This document shows positions 1-6,901 of a stretch of 24,276 bases of DNA, in pieces. Below the pieces are notes generated by a model that was given only the letters and a program-made list of their open reading frames with translations, was not told the DNA's origin and made no database searches. The stretch lies in the IMG/VR virus record IMGVR_UViG_3300008217_002782, positions 1 through 24,276 of that record. One strand, written 5' to 3'. Source of the DNA: a virus. Both the position numbers and the translations under genes were made by a program. Position 1 is the stretch's first letter; each line of letters opens with the position of its first letter.

Positions 1-236
1 CCTCCAGCGCCCGGTCCAGGGCCGTCAACAGGGCCTCTTTGTTGCGGAGACCGTCCTTCTTGGTCGTCTTACCGATAGGGTCACCGTTGCGGTTCTGGAT
101 TACCCACTCATCCCACTCAAAGTATTGGAATACACACACAAACCACCCCTTGGCCCTCACCGCGTCCAGAATTGCTGCCATGTCGGTAATCCCCAGCCGC
201 CGCCAGGTCTGCGGGCTTACTCGTCGTTGGCATCAT
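1..236 (-). CDS. Hypothetical phage protein, 3' end outside window, apparent frame break
   Basis: I do not recognise this protein. A start ATG-ATG at 236-231 sits behind a GAGGAAGA ribosome binding site that belongs to the recurrent boundary element. The frame it opens (MMPTTSKPADLAAAG) stops after 39 residues. From about position 195 the +1 frame reads like real protein (GITDMAAILDAVRAKGWFVC) and stays open to the window edge. Joining the frames at the GGGG run (191-194) gives a smooth sequence. The alternative is a separate gene starting at ATG 181. The break may be an extra base in the assembly, a mutation, or recoding. The product is mixed helical with an acidic, aromatic-rich middle. It is the last visible gene of the leftward chain. 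Confidence 0.5.
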
Positions 237-553
237 TCTTCCTCTGAGAGAGAAGATTGAAAGGGTGGTCCATGCAGTTCAAACCAAATAGGCTTGATTC
301 GTGAAGATGCCAGACTACGACAAGTATCTACGTGGAACTGGAACCCGCCGATCACCATGCTCGGATAACGGTCACGATTCTTTCTCTGACAGTAGAACAG
401 TGTTCCTCGTATCACATACCACCAGCGATAAGGGCGTTCTCCTAAGGTACTAAGGACACGTTTCCACCAAGGCCAATCCCAATAATCTCCACCGCACACT
501 GTCCATGTACCGCCTATAGCGTTTGAGACCTGCCCTTTATATAGCCGTGTCAT
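233..553 (-). CDS. Hypothetical protein, Trp-rich, 106 aa
   Basis: Function unknown. The start at ATG 553 is chosen because it directly follows AGAAGAC of a boundary element; the frame is open further upstream to 643 but that would run through the preceding 56-aa gene. Tryptophan and aromatic residues are unusually frequent (for example GDYWDWPWWKRVL near residues 22-34 and YRWWYVIRG shortly after), with two Cys. The C-terminal SLSEEE is encoded by the next boundary element, and the TGA stop (235-233) overlaps the start of the following gene. No domain is recognised. Confidence 0.6.
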   Translation of the reverse strand: MTRLYKGQVSNAIGGTWTVCGGDYWDWPWWKRVLSTLGERPYRWWYVIRGTLFYCQRKNRDRYPSMVIGGFQFHVDTCRSLASSRIKPIWFELHGPPFQSSLSEEE

Positions 554-558
554 GTCTT

Positions 559-729
559 CTACGAGGAAGATTGCATTCGCTTCAAATACTGGGACGCTGT
601 ACCTAGGGCGGCAAAGGCCCCCTCCTTCCAGTGGTGGTGCCAATACTTCGTTGGATTATCACCGTGGTTTAGCCAACGAATGGCCATCCCCAAGCTATTA
701 ACGACAATGCGCTGTTCCTTGGTCATCAT
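559..729 (-). CDS. Small hypothetical protein, 56 aa
   Basis: Begins MMTKEQRIVVN at tandem ATGs 729-724 right after an AGAAGAC site, and ends KRMQSSS with TAG at 561-559. The last three serines are encoded by the next boundary element, so stop, ribosome site and next start are fused into one block. The middle has a His/Trp patch (YWHHHWKEGAF). There is no Cys and no recognised family. The exact placement between two identical 23-bp boundary elements strongly supports it as a gene. Confidence 0.7.
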   Translation of the reverse strand: MMTKEQRIVVNSLGMAIRWLNHGDNPTKYWHHHWKEGAFAALGTASQYLKRMQSSS

Positions 730-756
730 GTCTTCTACGAGGAAGATTGTCGTAAC

Positions 757-1338
757 TTACGCTTCGCCTGTTCTATGAGAAGATTGGTAATATTCTGTCT
801 CATCACCCCATGTGCTCCACCCCGGACGTTCTTCTCGGCTAAAAACATCCAGGCAGCGGGCGTCCGGGTACATTGCGCGGATGATTGCATAGCTGAGATC
901 GGGCTTCCGGCTGTGTTCTCGGCTACGCTCAGTAATAATCGAAGGGAATACCCCGCGATATGCTTTTGATATCGCGGGGAACCGAGGTTTATAAAACCAG
1001 ATAAGATATTCATGGACAAACCGGATACTAAAAGCAGGCGCAATACCGTTTCCCTTGTCCCATACGAGACGGGCATGGCGTTTATATCCTCGATTCTCCA
1101 TGAAGGTCTCGCTGCTAGTCAGGTATCGTTCCACGGTCCATAAGAAAACACAGTGTGGCGACGTTGCACACGGGAACACGTGTTCATCAAGGAGGCGGAA
1201 AATCTCACCTATGGGCAGGGTCTTATAATTGAAGCTCCCTTCCTGGTTGGGTCGCACACGACGTTTGCCACCTTGTTTATGATCCCAGGGAGGATCAATA
1301 ACAGCGATATCCCACTCATGGTTAGCAGTGACTGTCAT
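757..1338 (-). CDS. MT-A70 family DNA N6-adenine methyltransferase
   Basis: S-adenosylmethionine-dependent methyltransferase predicted to methylate adenine N6 in phage DNA, acting in the cytoplasm. Seen: catalytic motif IV DPPW at residues 15-18, a central FLWTVERYL segment, HSRKPD at 142-147 and the closing FSREERPGWSTWGDE block at 166-180. These are diagnostic of the MT-A70 (IME4-like) class found in many phages. Length 193 aa is normal for a single-domain phage member. Start ATG 1338 follows GGAGAAGAT of a boundary element. It lies in a leftward chain with a cytosine methyltransferase two genes upstream, suggesting joint protection of phage DNA from host restriction. No restriction endonuclease partner is visible. 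Target sequence cannot be read from the protein. Confidence 0.92.
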   Translation of the reverse strand: MTVTANHEWDIAVIDPPWDHKQGGKRRVRPNQEGSFNYKTLPIGEIFRLLDEHVFPCATSPHCVFLWTVERYLTSSETFMENRGYKRHARLVWDKGNGIAPAFSIRFVHEYLIWFYKPRFPAISKAYRGVFPSIITERSREHSRKPDLSYAIIRAMYPDARCLDVFSREERPGWSTWGDETEYYQSSHRTGEA

Positions 1339-1346
1339 ATCTTCTC

Positions 1347-1544
1347 CTAAGAAGAACGCTTCGGTTTAGGTTCCCACCTAGCACCCTCTGAGGTTACTTC
1401 CACCTCTTTCACGGTGGCGTCGATGACCCAACCGTTGTCATCACACACACGACGCAGTTGTTCCCAGACGTACCGAAGAGGTACGGGATCAAGGCAGCGT
1501 TTTTGATAAATGTACCCTTCGATTTTTAGCCCTTCAACAGCCAT
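1347..1544 (-). CDS. Hypothetical protein, 65 aa
   Basis: Starts MAVEGLKIEGYIYQ at 1544, ends PKPKRSS with the TAG inside the next boundary element, 8 nt before the adenine methyltransferase start. The ribosome site CAGAAGA lies 7 nt upstream. Charged, with one Cys pair far apart and a predicted alpha/beta pattern. Not recognised. Its position between two methyltransferase genes could mean an accessory role in modification, but nothing in the sequence shows it. Confidence 0.68.
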   Translation of the reverse strand: MAVEGLKIEGYIYQKRCLDPVPLRYVWEQLRRVCDDNGWVIDATVKEVEVTSEGARWEPKPKRSS

Positions 1545-1567
1545 GCTACATCTTCTGTGCGGAAGAG

Positions 1568-2549
1568 TTATCTGTGCCTGAGAAACTCTGCCACCACTGC
1601 TGGTACGATTCCGTTCCCAAGGGTTCTAAGCCTATTAACACGGTTCTTGACGCCAGTGGCTACTCTTGGCACTCCGGGCCATTCGCCATCGCCCCAGTGG
1701 TCACCCTGCTGCCATCGCTGGTAGGACTCCGGTGGCAGCGGCGCCAACGATGTCCAGCCTTGGGGCAATCCTTGTAACCATTCCACAAAAACGGGGTTCA
1801 ACTGCCCACCAACTTGAGTACTTGTCCGATGTTCTCGGATTTGTACGTCCAAACTCTGGAATCGCTGTATGTCCGCCCCGCTGGTTTCTGCATCCGTTGC
1901 CGTCGGCGTCGGCCACAGCCCCGTCTTGGCCATCCCATCTAGCGTCAGCCTCTCCGGTCCTTCCCGGCTCCAACCTCGTGGGTCGCTGGCGTCGCTTCCG
2001 CCCTTGTTGCTGTGAAACCGCTGAACACTGGGCGTAGGCCAAACACCACCACCGCCAACGGAGGTGCGGGGCACCAACGGACGCAGCCGGTACAAGATGC
2101 CATACTGCGTCATACCCGATGTCGGAAAGGTCTGCAATGACCGTTGCTGCGTAGGGGTGATTCCCGTGAACCAAACCTGGGACGTTTTCAAGCAGGCAAT
2201 AGCTCGGTTCAACTTCCCGGATGACTCTAAGGGTGTCTGGCCAGAGATTGCGTTCGTCAGCCTCTCCGCGACGCTGTCCGGCGACGCTGTGGGGTTGGCA
2301 CGGGAATCCCGCAGTAACAATATCCACGTATCCACGCCAGGGTCGTCCGTCAAAGGTTCGGACATCATCCCATAGTGGCGCATCATCCAAGAATCCGTCG
2401 GCCATTCTCTGAACGAGGAGTCGTTGGCAGTAGGAATCGTTTTCGACGTAGCAGACGGTTTGGGTGTCCACGCCGGCGAGTCGGAGACCAAGCGTAAAGC
2501 CTCCGTAGCCAGAGAAGAGGCTAATTTCGGTGAGGGAACGTGAATCCAT
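1568..2549 (-). CDS. C5-cytosine DNA methyltransferase (Dcm type), split across two frames
   Basis: Forms 5-methylcytosine in DNA. Reading from ATG 2549 (MDSRSLTEISLFSGYGG), the first frame gives motif I at residues 12-17, motif IV GFPCQPHS at 81-88 with catalytic Cys84, motif VI ENV at 121-123 and motif VIII VGAPHLRWR at about 158-166, but it stops at 1701 without motifs IX/X. The +1 frame, open to TAA 1568, supplies the rest: GGQLNPVFVEWLQG, then NRVNRLRTLGNGIVPAV (motif X). The full 982 bp is one base over a multiple of three, so one +1 shift between about 2040 and 1780 restores a roughly 327-aa enzyme of normal size. A run CCCCGTTTTTG near 1795-1785 is one candidate site. Could be an assembly error, a recent mutation or programmed frameshifting. 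A GTG at 2618 is an alternative, longer start. Positions 2550-2667 upstream hold no other convincing gene. Confidence 0.85.
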
Positions 2550-2667
2550 GTCATGCAAAGTTCCGTTCTTTTTTATCAAGTTTGGCGTGACATGATCGCC
2601 GTTGCTGTTTCCGAACACGTCGGTAACGAGCGTTTTTGTTTCAATCCTTTTTAGGTTTCGTACTCAT

Positions 2668-2973
2668 TCAATTCTTCCCACCGGAAGATTGGTTAGCGGT
2701 TTTCAAGTCTTCAAGGGTCAAACCCCGTGCTTTGCAATACTCTGCCGCCTCCCATTGATAGTATTTAGGAGCCATTTGGCTCTCGTAGTGATCTCTGGCG
2801 TCCTGGTGTCGTTTATCCACAGCAGCCTGACAATGAATCTTACAGTAGGCCCTCTCGGTTTTGTCAAAGTTGCCCCGGACTTCCCATGCAATCGCCTTAC
2901 GACCACAAGGACGTACAGAGGCCGAACGAATCCCAGGGTTTGCAGCTAAGGTTTGTTCGCACGTTTTCATCAT
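2668..2973 (-). CDS. Hypothetical protein, 101 aa
   Basis: Begins MMKTCEQTLAANPG at 2973, directly after AAGAAGAT. The reading frame also extends to a GTG at 2991, but the boundary element favours 2973. Four Cys, several His, a Lys/Arg-rich centre and a helical C-terminal half (AAEYCKARGLTLEDLK). It resembles no family I can name; the Cys/His content would allow metal binding. Ends shortly before a region of about 120 bp leading to the cytosine methyltransferase start. Confidence 0.62.
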   Translation of the reverse strand: MMKTCEQTLAANPGIRSASVRPCGRKAIAWEVRGNFDKTERAYCKIHCQAAVDKRHQDARDHYESQMAPKYYQWEAAEYCKARGLTLEDLKTANQSSGGKN

Positions 2974-3176
2974 ATCTTCTTCGATTGACACGACTTGGCC
3001 GATAACACTAATGCCTGCAAGGCCGATGCTGCGGCCACTATCTGATCTTGTTCGAGGACGTCTACCATCCGACTGGCAGCTATCTGCACCTTACCGATCT
3101 GCATACTAATAGTAACGTTATACATGGTTTCACCACAGTGAGGACAGGGGCCTTCCTCTATCATGTTTCTAATCAT
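2970..3176 (-). CDS. Small protein with CPHCG knuckle, 68 aa
   Basis: Starts MIRNMIEEGPCPHCGETMYN at 3176 after GGAAGAAGAT. One CxxC pair (residues 11 and 14) forms a zinc-knuckle half; the rest is a long predicted helix (MVDVLEQDQIVAAASALQAL) ending in a basic tail with another Cys. A partner Cys pair is missing, so zinc binding would need a dimer or is absent. The TGA stop overlaps the next gene's start. Function unknown. Confidence 0.62.
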   Translation of the reverse strand: MIRNMIEEGPCPHCGETMYNVTISMQIGKVQIAASRMVDVLEQDQIVAAASALQALVLSAKSCQSKKI

Positions 3177-3190
3177 ATCTTCTTCCAGAT

Positions 3191-3295
3191 TTATCTGAGC
3201 TTGCGCCAGACAATTAGGGTAGCGATAAGGGCTCCGATAATGACCACCCACATCGTAAGGTCACCGGTCAAGTATATCCACTCTGCCGTACTCAC
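3191..3295 (-). CDS. 34-aa single-pass membrane miniprotein
   Basis: Reads from GTG 3295 (MSTAEWIYLTGDLT) to TAA 3191. Residues 15-29 (MWVVIIGALIATLIV) form one hydrophobic membrane segment followed by WRKLR, so the positive end is expected inside the cell. The ribosome site GAGAAGAACGA is part of a boundary element, and the stop sits at the edge of the next one, which is why I accept so short a gene. Possible roles are a holin-like or superinfection-type membrane peptide; neither can be shown. Confidence 0.6.
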   Translation of the reverse strand: MSTAEWIYLTGDLTMWVVIIGALIATLIVWRKLR

Positions 3296-3317
3296 TCGTT
3301 CTTCTCGGGAGGAAGAT

Positions 3318-3509
3318 TTACTCTGTACGCGTTGTTATCGTGGGCGGTAGTTCTTGACTATAGAGCCGGTTCAAATCAGCTACGAGGTTAGGAATATCTA
3401 GGTACGTGAAGGTCTGAAGATAGACCCGCCGTCTTCCCATTTCGGTGTCCCAAACCTTTTGGTTGATCTCTATTTCATAGAGATGTGATGGGTTGTCTGT
3501 AAGCATCAT
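3318..3509 (-). CDS. Hypothetical protein, 63 aa
   Basis: Starts MMLTDNPSHLYEIEINQKVW at 3509 after GGGAGGAAGA, ends TTRTE with TAA. The pattern is two beta strands followed by a helix (LDIPNLVADLNRLYSQEL). No Cys. Not recognised. Its start overlaps the stop of the gene before it by 4 nt, so the two are probably translationally coupled. Confidence 0.66.
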   Translation of the reverse strand: MMLTDNPSHLYEIEINQKVWDTEMGRRRVYLQTFTYLDIPNLVADLNRLYSQELPPTITTRTE

Positions 3510-3712
3510 TCTTCCTCCCAGACTTTAATCCCCACTTTACGGAGGTAGGCTTTTAGTTGGGTTTGGTTACCATTGAACATTGCAGCCCACCATAAAGCTT
3601 TTCGGGTAGCCACATCGACTGCTGGCCGGACCGAGGGATGAACAGTCGGCTCATCTTTTGCAATATGTTGGATAGCATTGCAGATGTCAGCGTCTGTCAG
3701 ATATGGATTCAT
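3506..3712 (-). CDS. Hypothetical protein, 68 aa
   Basis: Starts MNPYLTDADICNAIQHIAKD at 3712. Mostly helical, with RPAVDVATRKALWWAAMFNG in the centre and KVWEEE at the end, which is encoded by the next ribosome site. The boundary element upstream is degenerate (GGAAAATGTGAC), which leaves a weak ribosome site. Not recognised. Confidence 0.62.
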   Translation of the reverse strand: MNPYLTDADICNAIQHIAKDEPTVHPSVRPAVDVATRKALWWAAMFNGNQTQLKAYLRKVGIKVWEEE

Positions 3713-3738
3713 ATTGTCACATTTTCCGACAAGAAGAT

Positions 3739-4008
3739 TTAACCCTTAACTAATTCGGCAAGTCGAATCACCCACCCATCAACTTCTTGCAACCCGGCTG
3801 AGTGTCCTTCTTCCCAGGCAAAATCCCAGATTGCATCAGCCTTCGGATGGTCGGCAATACCATGGGCGTTCAGGCAAACCTTCTTATACTCCGCGACCTT
3901 TTCATTGATCGCAGATCGGTATGCTCTCCTTGCTTCCCTATCCGGATGCGGAAGTCCGGGGTATGGAATAGTACGAATTTCCTCTTCAAGTTCCCGGAGT
4001 CTAACCAT
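3739..4008 (-). CDS. Hypothetical helical protein, 89 aa
   Basis: The start MVRLRELEEEIRTIPYPG at 4008 has GGAGAG four bases upstream, so it is preferred over the ATG at 4038, which has no ribosome site. Heptad-like charged residues at the N-terminus suggest a short coiled coil. The rest has a phage-like AIWDFAWEEGHSAGLQEVDGW segment (in phage proteins this often marks small unknown early gene products). No catalytic motif seen. Confidence 0.62.
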   Translation of the reverse strand: MVRLRELEEEIRTIPYPGLPHPDREARRAYRSAINEKVAEYKKVCLNAHGIADHPKADAIWDFAWEEGHSAGLQEVDGWVIRLAELVKG

Positions 4009-4078
4009 TGCTCTCTCCGTTCTTCTCACCGCTTTCATCCAGAGCGCGTAGGATGGCTTGCTCTATGGTGAAGGTCAA
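4001..4078 (-). CDS. Possible 25-aa miniprotein (TTG start)
   Basis: A short frame from TTG 4078 (MTFTIEQAILRALDESGEKN) to TAG 4001. It has AGAGG five bases upstream, lies between a boundary element and the next gene, and overlaps that gene's start by 8 nt in the way seen elsewhere here. An amphipathic helix is likely. Non-ATG start and small size keep confidence low. Confidence 0.35.
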   Translation of the reverse strand: MTFTIEQAILRALDESGEKNGESNG

Positions 4079-4100
4079 ATCCCTCTGGCTACCGGAAGAT

Positions 4101-4214
4101 TTATTTGATTATACGATTGCCGCATTTGCAGCAAACCTCATGATCTTTACCGTGGATTCGTTCTGTCCGACAGTAGCAATGGCCGTATCGTTCGCACCCA
4201 CTACGATTCGTCAT
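4101..4214 (-). CDS. 37-aa Cys-rich zinc-finger-like protein
   Basis: Reads MTNRSGCERYGHCYCRTERI from ATG 4214 and ends CCKCGNRIIK with TAA. Six Cys and three His in 37 residues, including a CYC and a CCKCG cluster, suggest a single zinc site. Its ATG overlaps the stop of the preceding gene (AATGA). TAA 4101 forms the first bases of a boundary element (TAAATCTTCC). Function unknown; small zinc fingers in phages often bind host proteins or nucleic acid. Confidence 0.62.
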   Translation of the reverse strand: MTNRSGCERYGHCYCRTERIHGKDHEVCCKCGNRIIK

Positions 4215-4438
4215 TCCCACATCTCCAAGAACGGATGAACCTCAAATACCCGCTGGTCCTCGGCCAACGCGCTCTCTGTGGCTCTCAGGGCCATTGGGGG
4301 GCACGCTAGCACACAACATCCCCACCCCATTTCGTGCCCCCCGGCCCTCCAATGTGGGTGGGCCAGCGCCACCCCGGAATCTGAGTCGGCAGGCGAAACC
4401 AAAGTCCCGTTGCCCAGTTTAGATTTTTTGTTGGCCAT
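4211..4438 (-). CDS. Hypothetical protein, 75 aa
   Basis: Starts MANKKSKLGNGTLVSPADS at 4438; a GTG at 4450 is an alternative. A GGTGG site lies about 8 nt upstream. The N-terminus is basic and the middle holds AHPHWRAGGHEMGWGCCVLA with two adjacent Cys and several His. Not recognised. It is followed with a 4-nt overlap by the Cys-rich 37-aa gene. Confidence 0.5.
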   Translation of the reverse strand: MANKKSKLGNGTLVSPADSDSGVALAHPHWRAGGHEMGWGCCVLACPPMALRATESALAEDQRVFEVHPFLEMWE

Positions 4439-4486
4439 CGTAAATTCCACCTTCAGCCTTGGCTGGCATGGGGCTGAGTTGATGGG

Positions 4487-4708
4487 CTAAGGGGTCGCCC
4501 CTTCCTGGGTTCGGCGTGACGCAGGTTTATACGCTTCCATATCTACGGTAAGATAGCGACCAATGTACTCAGCGAGGGCCAGTTGGTCAATCACCGAGCG
4601 GTCTAAGTCTTCAAACTCCAATGAGATGGTCGTGAGATGGAGCACATTGCCCTCATCTTCGGCCTTGCTCTTAGTGCGAATCCCCTTGATTTTCCCGTCT
4701 ACTAGCAT
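4487..4708 (-). CDS. Hypothetical protein, 73 aa
   Basis: ATG 4708 has one of the best ribosome sites in the arm (AAAGGAGG, about 7 nt upstream). Starts MLVDGKIKGIRTKSKAEDEG. Beta-rich first half and helical second half (RSVIDQLALAEYIGRYL). No Cys. Unlike its leftward neighbours it lacks the TCTTC/GAAGA boundary element. Function not recognised. Confidence 0.68.
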   Translation of the reverse strand: MLVDGKIKGIRTKSKAEDEGNVLHLTTISLEFEDLDRSVIDQLALAEYIGRYLTVDMEAYKPASRRTQEGATP

Positions 4709-4724
4709 AGTGTCCCTCCTTTAT

Positions 4725-4910
4725 TTAGACCGTTGTTCCATAAGGCCGCATAGCATATTGCTGAACCGCATCCAAGTCAACGAGCCACCGCCGCTCACGC
4801 AGATGTGCCGGAACCTTCCCTGTCCGAATCCAACGACGAATCGTTTCGGGATTTCGCCCAGTCAACTTTGCTGCCTGGAGTACCGTTATTCCATTTTGAG
4901 GGATTTGCAT
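4725..4910 (-). CDS. MerR/excisionase-type helix-turn-helix protein
   Basis: A 61-aa DNA-binding protein. VLQAAKLTGRNPETIRRWIR (about residues 9-28) is a classic HTH_17/excisionase-like motif, followed by the wing KVPAHLRERRWLVDLDAVQQY. Start ATG 4910 has no good ribosome site; a TTG at 4925 would add five residues. As the first gene of the leftward chain and divergent from the rightward chain, it is a natural candidate for an early regulator or excisionase acting in the 4911-4972 gap. No operator can be proved from sequence. Confidence 0.82.
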   Translation of the reverse strand: MQIPQNGITVLQAAKLTGRNPETIRRWIRTGKVPAHLRERRWLVDLDAVQQYAMRPYGTTV

Positions 4911-4972
4911 AGTTGCATAACTCAACAGACTGTGGTAGCATTCACACTACACTAAGAAAAGGAACCTGTCAA
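4911..4972. promoter_or_regulatory. Divergent intergenic region, probable control site
   Basis: Sixty-two bases separate the leftward HTH gene from the rightward replication arm, so promoters in both directions are expected. It contains a direct repeat TTGCATA at 4905-4918 (entering the HTH gene) and a loose dyad around TGTGGTAG and CACTACAC. No clear TTGACA/TATAAT pair is visible. Assignment rests on gene layout. Confidence 0.4.
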
Positions 4973-5173
4973 GTGTCTACAGACCAATCGGCAAGACTCC
5001 ATCCCCAGCGGTGCCACGATTGCGGCGAGATGATTACGTCGGTTACCCAATGGTGGAATGAGAGGTGCCCCGAAAAGAACCCTCCGGCTGAGGGGGAAGA
5101 CCGTGGACACGAGGTAGACGACTGGCCAATGCTCCCTGGTAATACGGTTAGGAATATTGAGGAGGCAAAATGA
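4973..5173 (+). CDS. Small Cys-containing protein, 66 aa
   Basis: Start GTG 4973 (MSTDQSARLHPQRCHDCGEM) has AAAGGAA about 8 nt upstream; an ATG at 4913 is open but lies in the divergent control region. CHDCG and a third Cys (ERCPEKN) suggest a small zinc site. The C-terminus is acidic. It overlaps the next gene by 4 nt (ATGA), so the two are coupled. Not recognised. Confidence 0.58.
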   Translation: MSTDQSARLHPQRCHDCGEMITSVTQWWNERCPEKNPPAEGEDRGHEVDDWPMLPGNTVRNIEEAK

Positions 5174-5892
5174 CGACTACAACCGCAACAGAGTATCAAT
5201 TCACCGCGTCCATCCAGTCTAAAGGCAAGCAACGTAATTCCGAGGGGTGGTCTCTAACCTTAGACTGGAAGCTGCCAGGGTCAAAATATGACCTGGTTCT
5301 TTATGGTCGTGACTGGGACGATGTTGCCAATTGGGATGTTGGGGACCGCGCTATCTTCATGATTAGTCAAGGTGGTCTCAAAACCGGCAAAGACGGACGC
5401 TACACCAGCGACTACTTCTGGAACCTGCAAGACATCGTGGGTGGCGATAACGTGCCAGCCAGCCGCCCCACCAACCGACCTGCCGCGACCGCACCCCAGG
5501 AGGCCCCACCGGTCGATTCTGGCCCTCCTGTGCGCCAGGATGATGTCCAGGTCCGTATCGAGAAGGGCATGGCGTTCAATGCAGCCTACACTCTCTTGGC
5601 CAAGGCCAAGGCTCCATCCACGATGGACCTGCGTAAACTGTGGTCCGAGATTTACCACGATGTCATAGAGCGCGGAGTCCCACCCTTACATTACTGCTTC
5701 GACCATGACGAGCCGCGTAAGCAAACTGAGAAGGGCGGGTGGTTCCACCCCATGGTGGACGGGGACCACCTCGGCTACTGCGTGGAAAATGAGGGGTTTG
5801 TCCCTGGCAACAAACCAGAGCAGATTGAGGAACCGGAACCTACAACCGCCGAAGATGACCTAGATGACCTTTATAACAACACCGACCGTTAA
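5170..5892 (+). CDS. Hypothetical replication-arm protein, possible OB-fold/ssDNA-binding
   Basis: 240 aa from ATG 5170, with a GGAGG site. The N-terminal 95 residues look like a beta barrel (SLTLDWKLPG, YDLVLYGRDWDDVANW, GDRAIFMISQGG), followed by a Pro/Ala-rich linker (about 98-125), a helical segment (NAAYTLLAKAKAPSTMDLRK), a Cys/His patch (HYCFDHDEP) and an acidic tail ending EDDLDDLYNNTDR. A barrel plus linker plus acidic tail is the layout of phage single-stranded-DNA-binding proteins, and it is the first large gene of the replication arm. This is an inference from shape; I see no diagnostic motif. Confidence 0.55.
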   Translation: MTTTTATEYQFTASIQSKGKQRNSEGWSLTLDWKLPGSKYDLVLYGRDWDDVANWDVGDRAIFMISQGGLKTGKDGRYTSDYFWNLQDIVGGDNVPASRPTNRPAATAPQEAPPVDSGPPVRQDDVQVRIEKGMAFNAAYTLLAKAKAPSTMDLRKLWSEIYHDVIERGVPPLHYCFDHDEPRKQTEKGGWFHPMVDGDHLGYCVENEGFVPGNKPEQIEEPEPTTAEDDLDDLYNNTDR

Positions 5893-5953
5893 ATTCTCCC
5901 CCCAGGAGCTCGATCAGGAGGCGGAGCGGGAGCAGGCCGCGGCGGAACATTAA
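5864..5953 (+). CDS. Possible 29-aa miniprotein
   Basis: A short frame, MTFITTPTVKFSPQELDQEA, starting inside the end of the preceding gene and ending TAA 5951-5953. It is accepted tentatively because its stop begins a boundary element (TAAGATTCTTGTCGGAAGA), as real genes do elsewhere in this genome. The second half is a strongly charged Glu/Gln/Ala helix. Confidence 0.4.
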   Translation: MTFITTPTVKFSPQELDQEAEREQAAAEH

Positions 5954-5977
5954 GATTCTTGTCGGAAGAATGAGCGT

Positions 5978-6775
5978 ATGATGAAAGAAGTATTTAACAT
6001 CGAAAGTGCTGTTCGGGAACATTGTGCCGAAGGAATATTCGGACTTTTCAGTGGTGGACATGACTCGTTATGCTCAAGTCATATCGCCTCGCGCCATCCC
6101 GATTTCCAAGGCGTCATTCATTGCAACACCGGCATCGGCATCCCACAAACCACGGAGTTTGTGAAAGATACCTGCAAGCAACATGGATGGCCCCTCTATG
6201 AGTACCACGCCCGAGAACGCAATGGCCTTCCTATATACGACGATATGTGCTTGCGCCTTGGGATGCCCGGTGGACCTATGGCCCATCAGAGCCAATACCA
6301 TGTTCTGAAGGAAGAGCAAATATCAAAGGCAGTGCGAGAACACCGAGTAGGGAAATCGCCAGTGGCCTTGGTGACAGGCATACGCAAGCAAGAGAGTAAT
6401 CGGCGGATGCACAGTGTAATATCAACGCCCTCTCGGTTAGACAAGAAAAACCGCTTATGGGTTAATCCAATCCTTGATTGGTCCGCGCGGGATGTGAATG
6501 ACTACATCGAGGACAACCGCTTGACCCGCAATCTCGTTGTGGACTTGCTACATCGGTCCGGCGAATGTCTCTGCGGGGCCTTGGCTCGGCCCGATGAAAT
6601 TAAGGAGATCGACTATTGGTTCCCCGATGTAGCTGCCCGTATCTACGCCTTGGAAAAAGCTTGCTTCGAGAAAAGGCTCCCCTTCTTATGGGGGTCGCAC
6701 AAAGTAGAACGACCCCCCATCGAACAGCTAGAATTGCCCATGTGCCAATCCTGCACGACACGATGGGACGACTGA
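5978..6775 (+). CDS. PP-loop ATP pyrophosphatase, PAPS-reductase/DndC-like
   Basis: Member of the adenine-nucleotide alpha-hydrolase superfamily; such enzymes bind ATP or PAPS and pass on sulfur or an adenylated intermediate. Seen: PP-loop FSGGHDS at residues 24-30, TGIRKQESNRR at about 133-143 in the usual Arg-rich position, and two Cys pairs, CLC at 197-199 and CQSC at 256-259, which could hold an Fe-S cluster as in DndC-like proteins. The usual Lys of SGGKDS is replaced by His. 265 aa is normal for phage members. Start ATG 5978 follows GGAAGA of a boundary element. A second PP-loop enzyme follows 0.85 kb later. Real substrate unknown. Confidence 0.85.
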   Translation: MMKEVFNIESAVREHCAEGIFGLFSGGHDSLCSSHIASRHPDFQGVIHCNTGIGIPQTTEFVKDTCKQHGWPLYEYHARERNGLPIYDDMCLRLGMPGGPMAHQSQYHVLKEEQISKAVREHRVGKSPVALVTGIRKQESNRRMHSVISTPSRLDKKNRLWVNPILDWSARDVNDYIEDNRLTRNLVVDLLHRSGECLCGALARPDEIKEIDYWFPDVAARIYALEKACFEKRLPFLWGSHKVERPPIEQLELPMCQSCTTRWDD

Positions 6776-6793
6776 ATCTTCTAGAACGGAGGG

Positions 6794-6895
6794 ATGATGT
6801 TAACCACGCAAGAAATCCCAGTCATTAAAAGGGCACAACTCATCGGACCAGTGAAGGGCTTTCTACGCGCTGGCGTTGTAGGTAAAGGTCGTTGA
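6794..6895 (+). CDS. 33-aa basic miniprotein
   Basis: MMLTTQEIPVIKRAQLIGPV from tandem ATGs at 6794/6797, immediately behind GGAGGG, ending VVGKGR with TGA 6895. Strongly basic with a short beta-like core. The ribosome site is one of the strongest here and the frame fills an otherwise empty gap. Not recognised. Confidence 0.55.
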   Translation: MMLTTQEIPVIKRAQLIGPVKGFLRAGVVGKGR

Positions 6896-6901
6896 CCTGG
6901 C

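Noticed and set aside
735-1076. 113-aa minus-strand frame ending in QSSS
   Set aside because: Overlaps the MT-A70 gene in another frame; only its tail, from the boundary element, looks meaningful.
5978-6775. QueC (queuosine pathway) assignment
   Set aside because: PP-loop is shared, but the QueC zinc motif with four clustered Cys near the C-terminus is absent; PAPS-reductase/DndC-like fits better.
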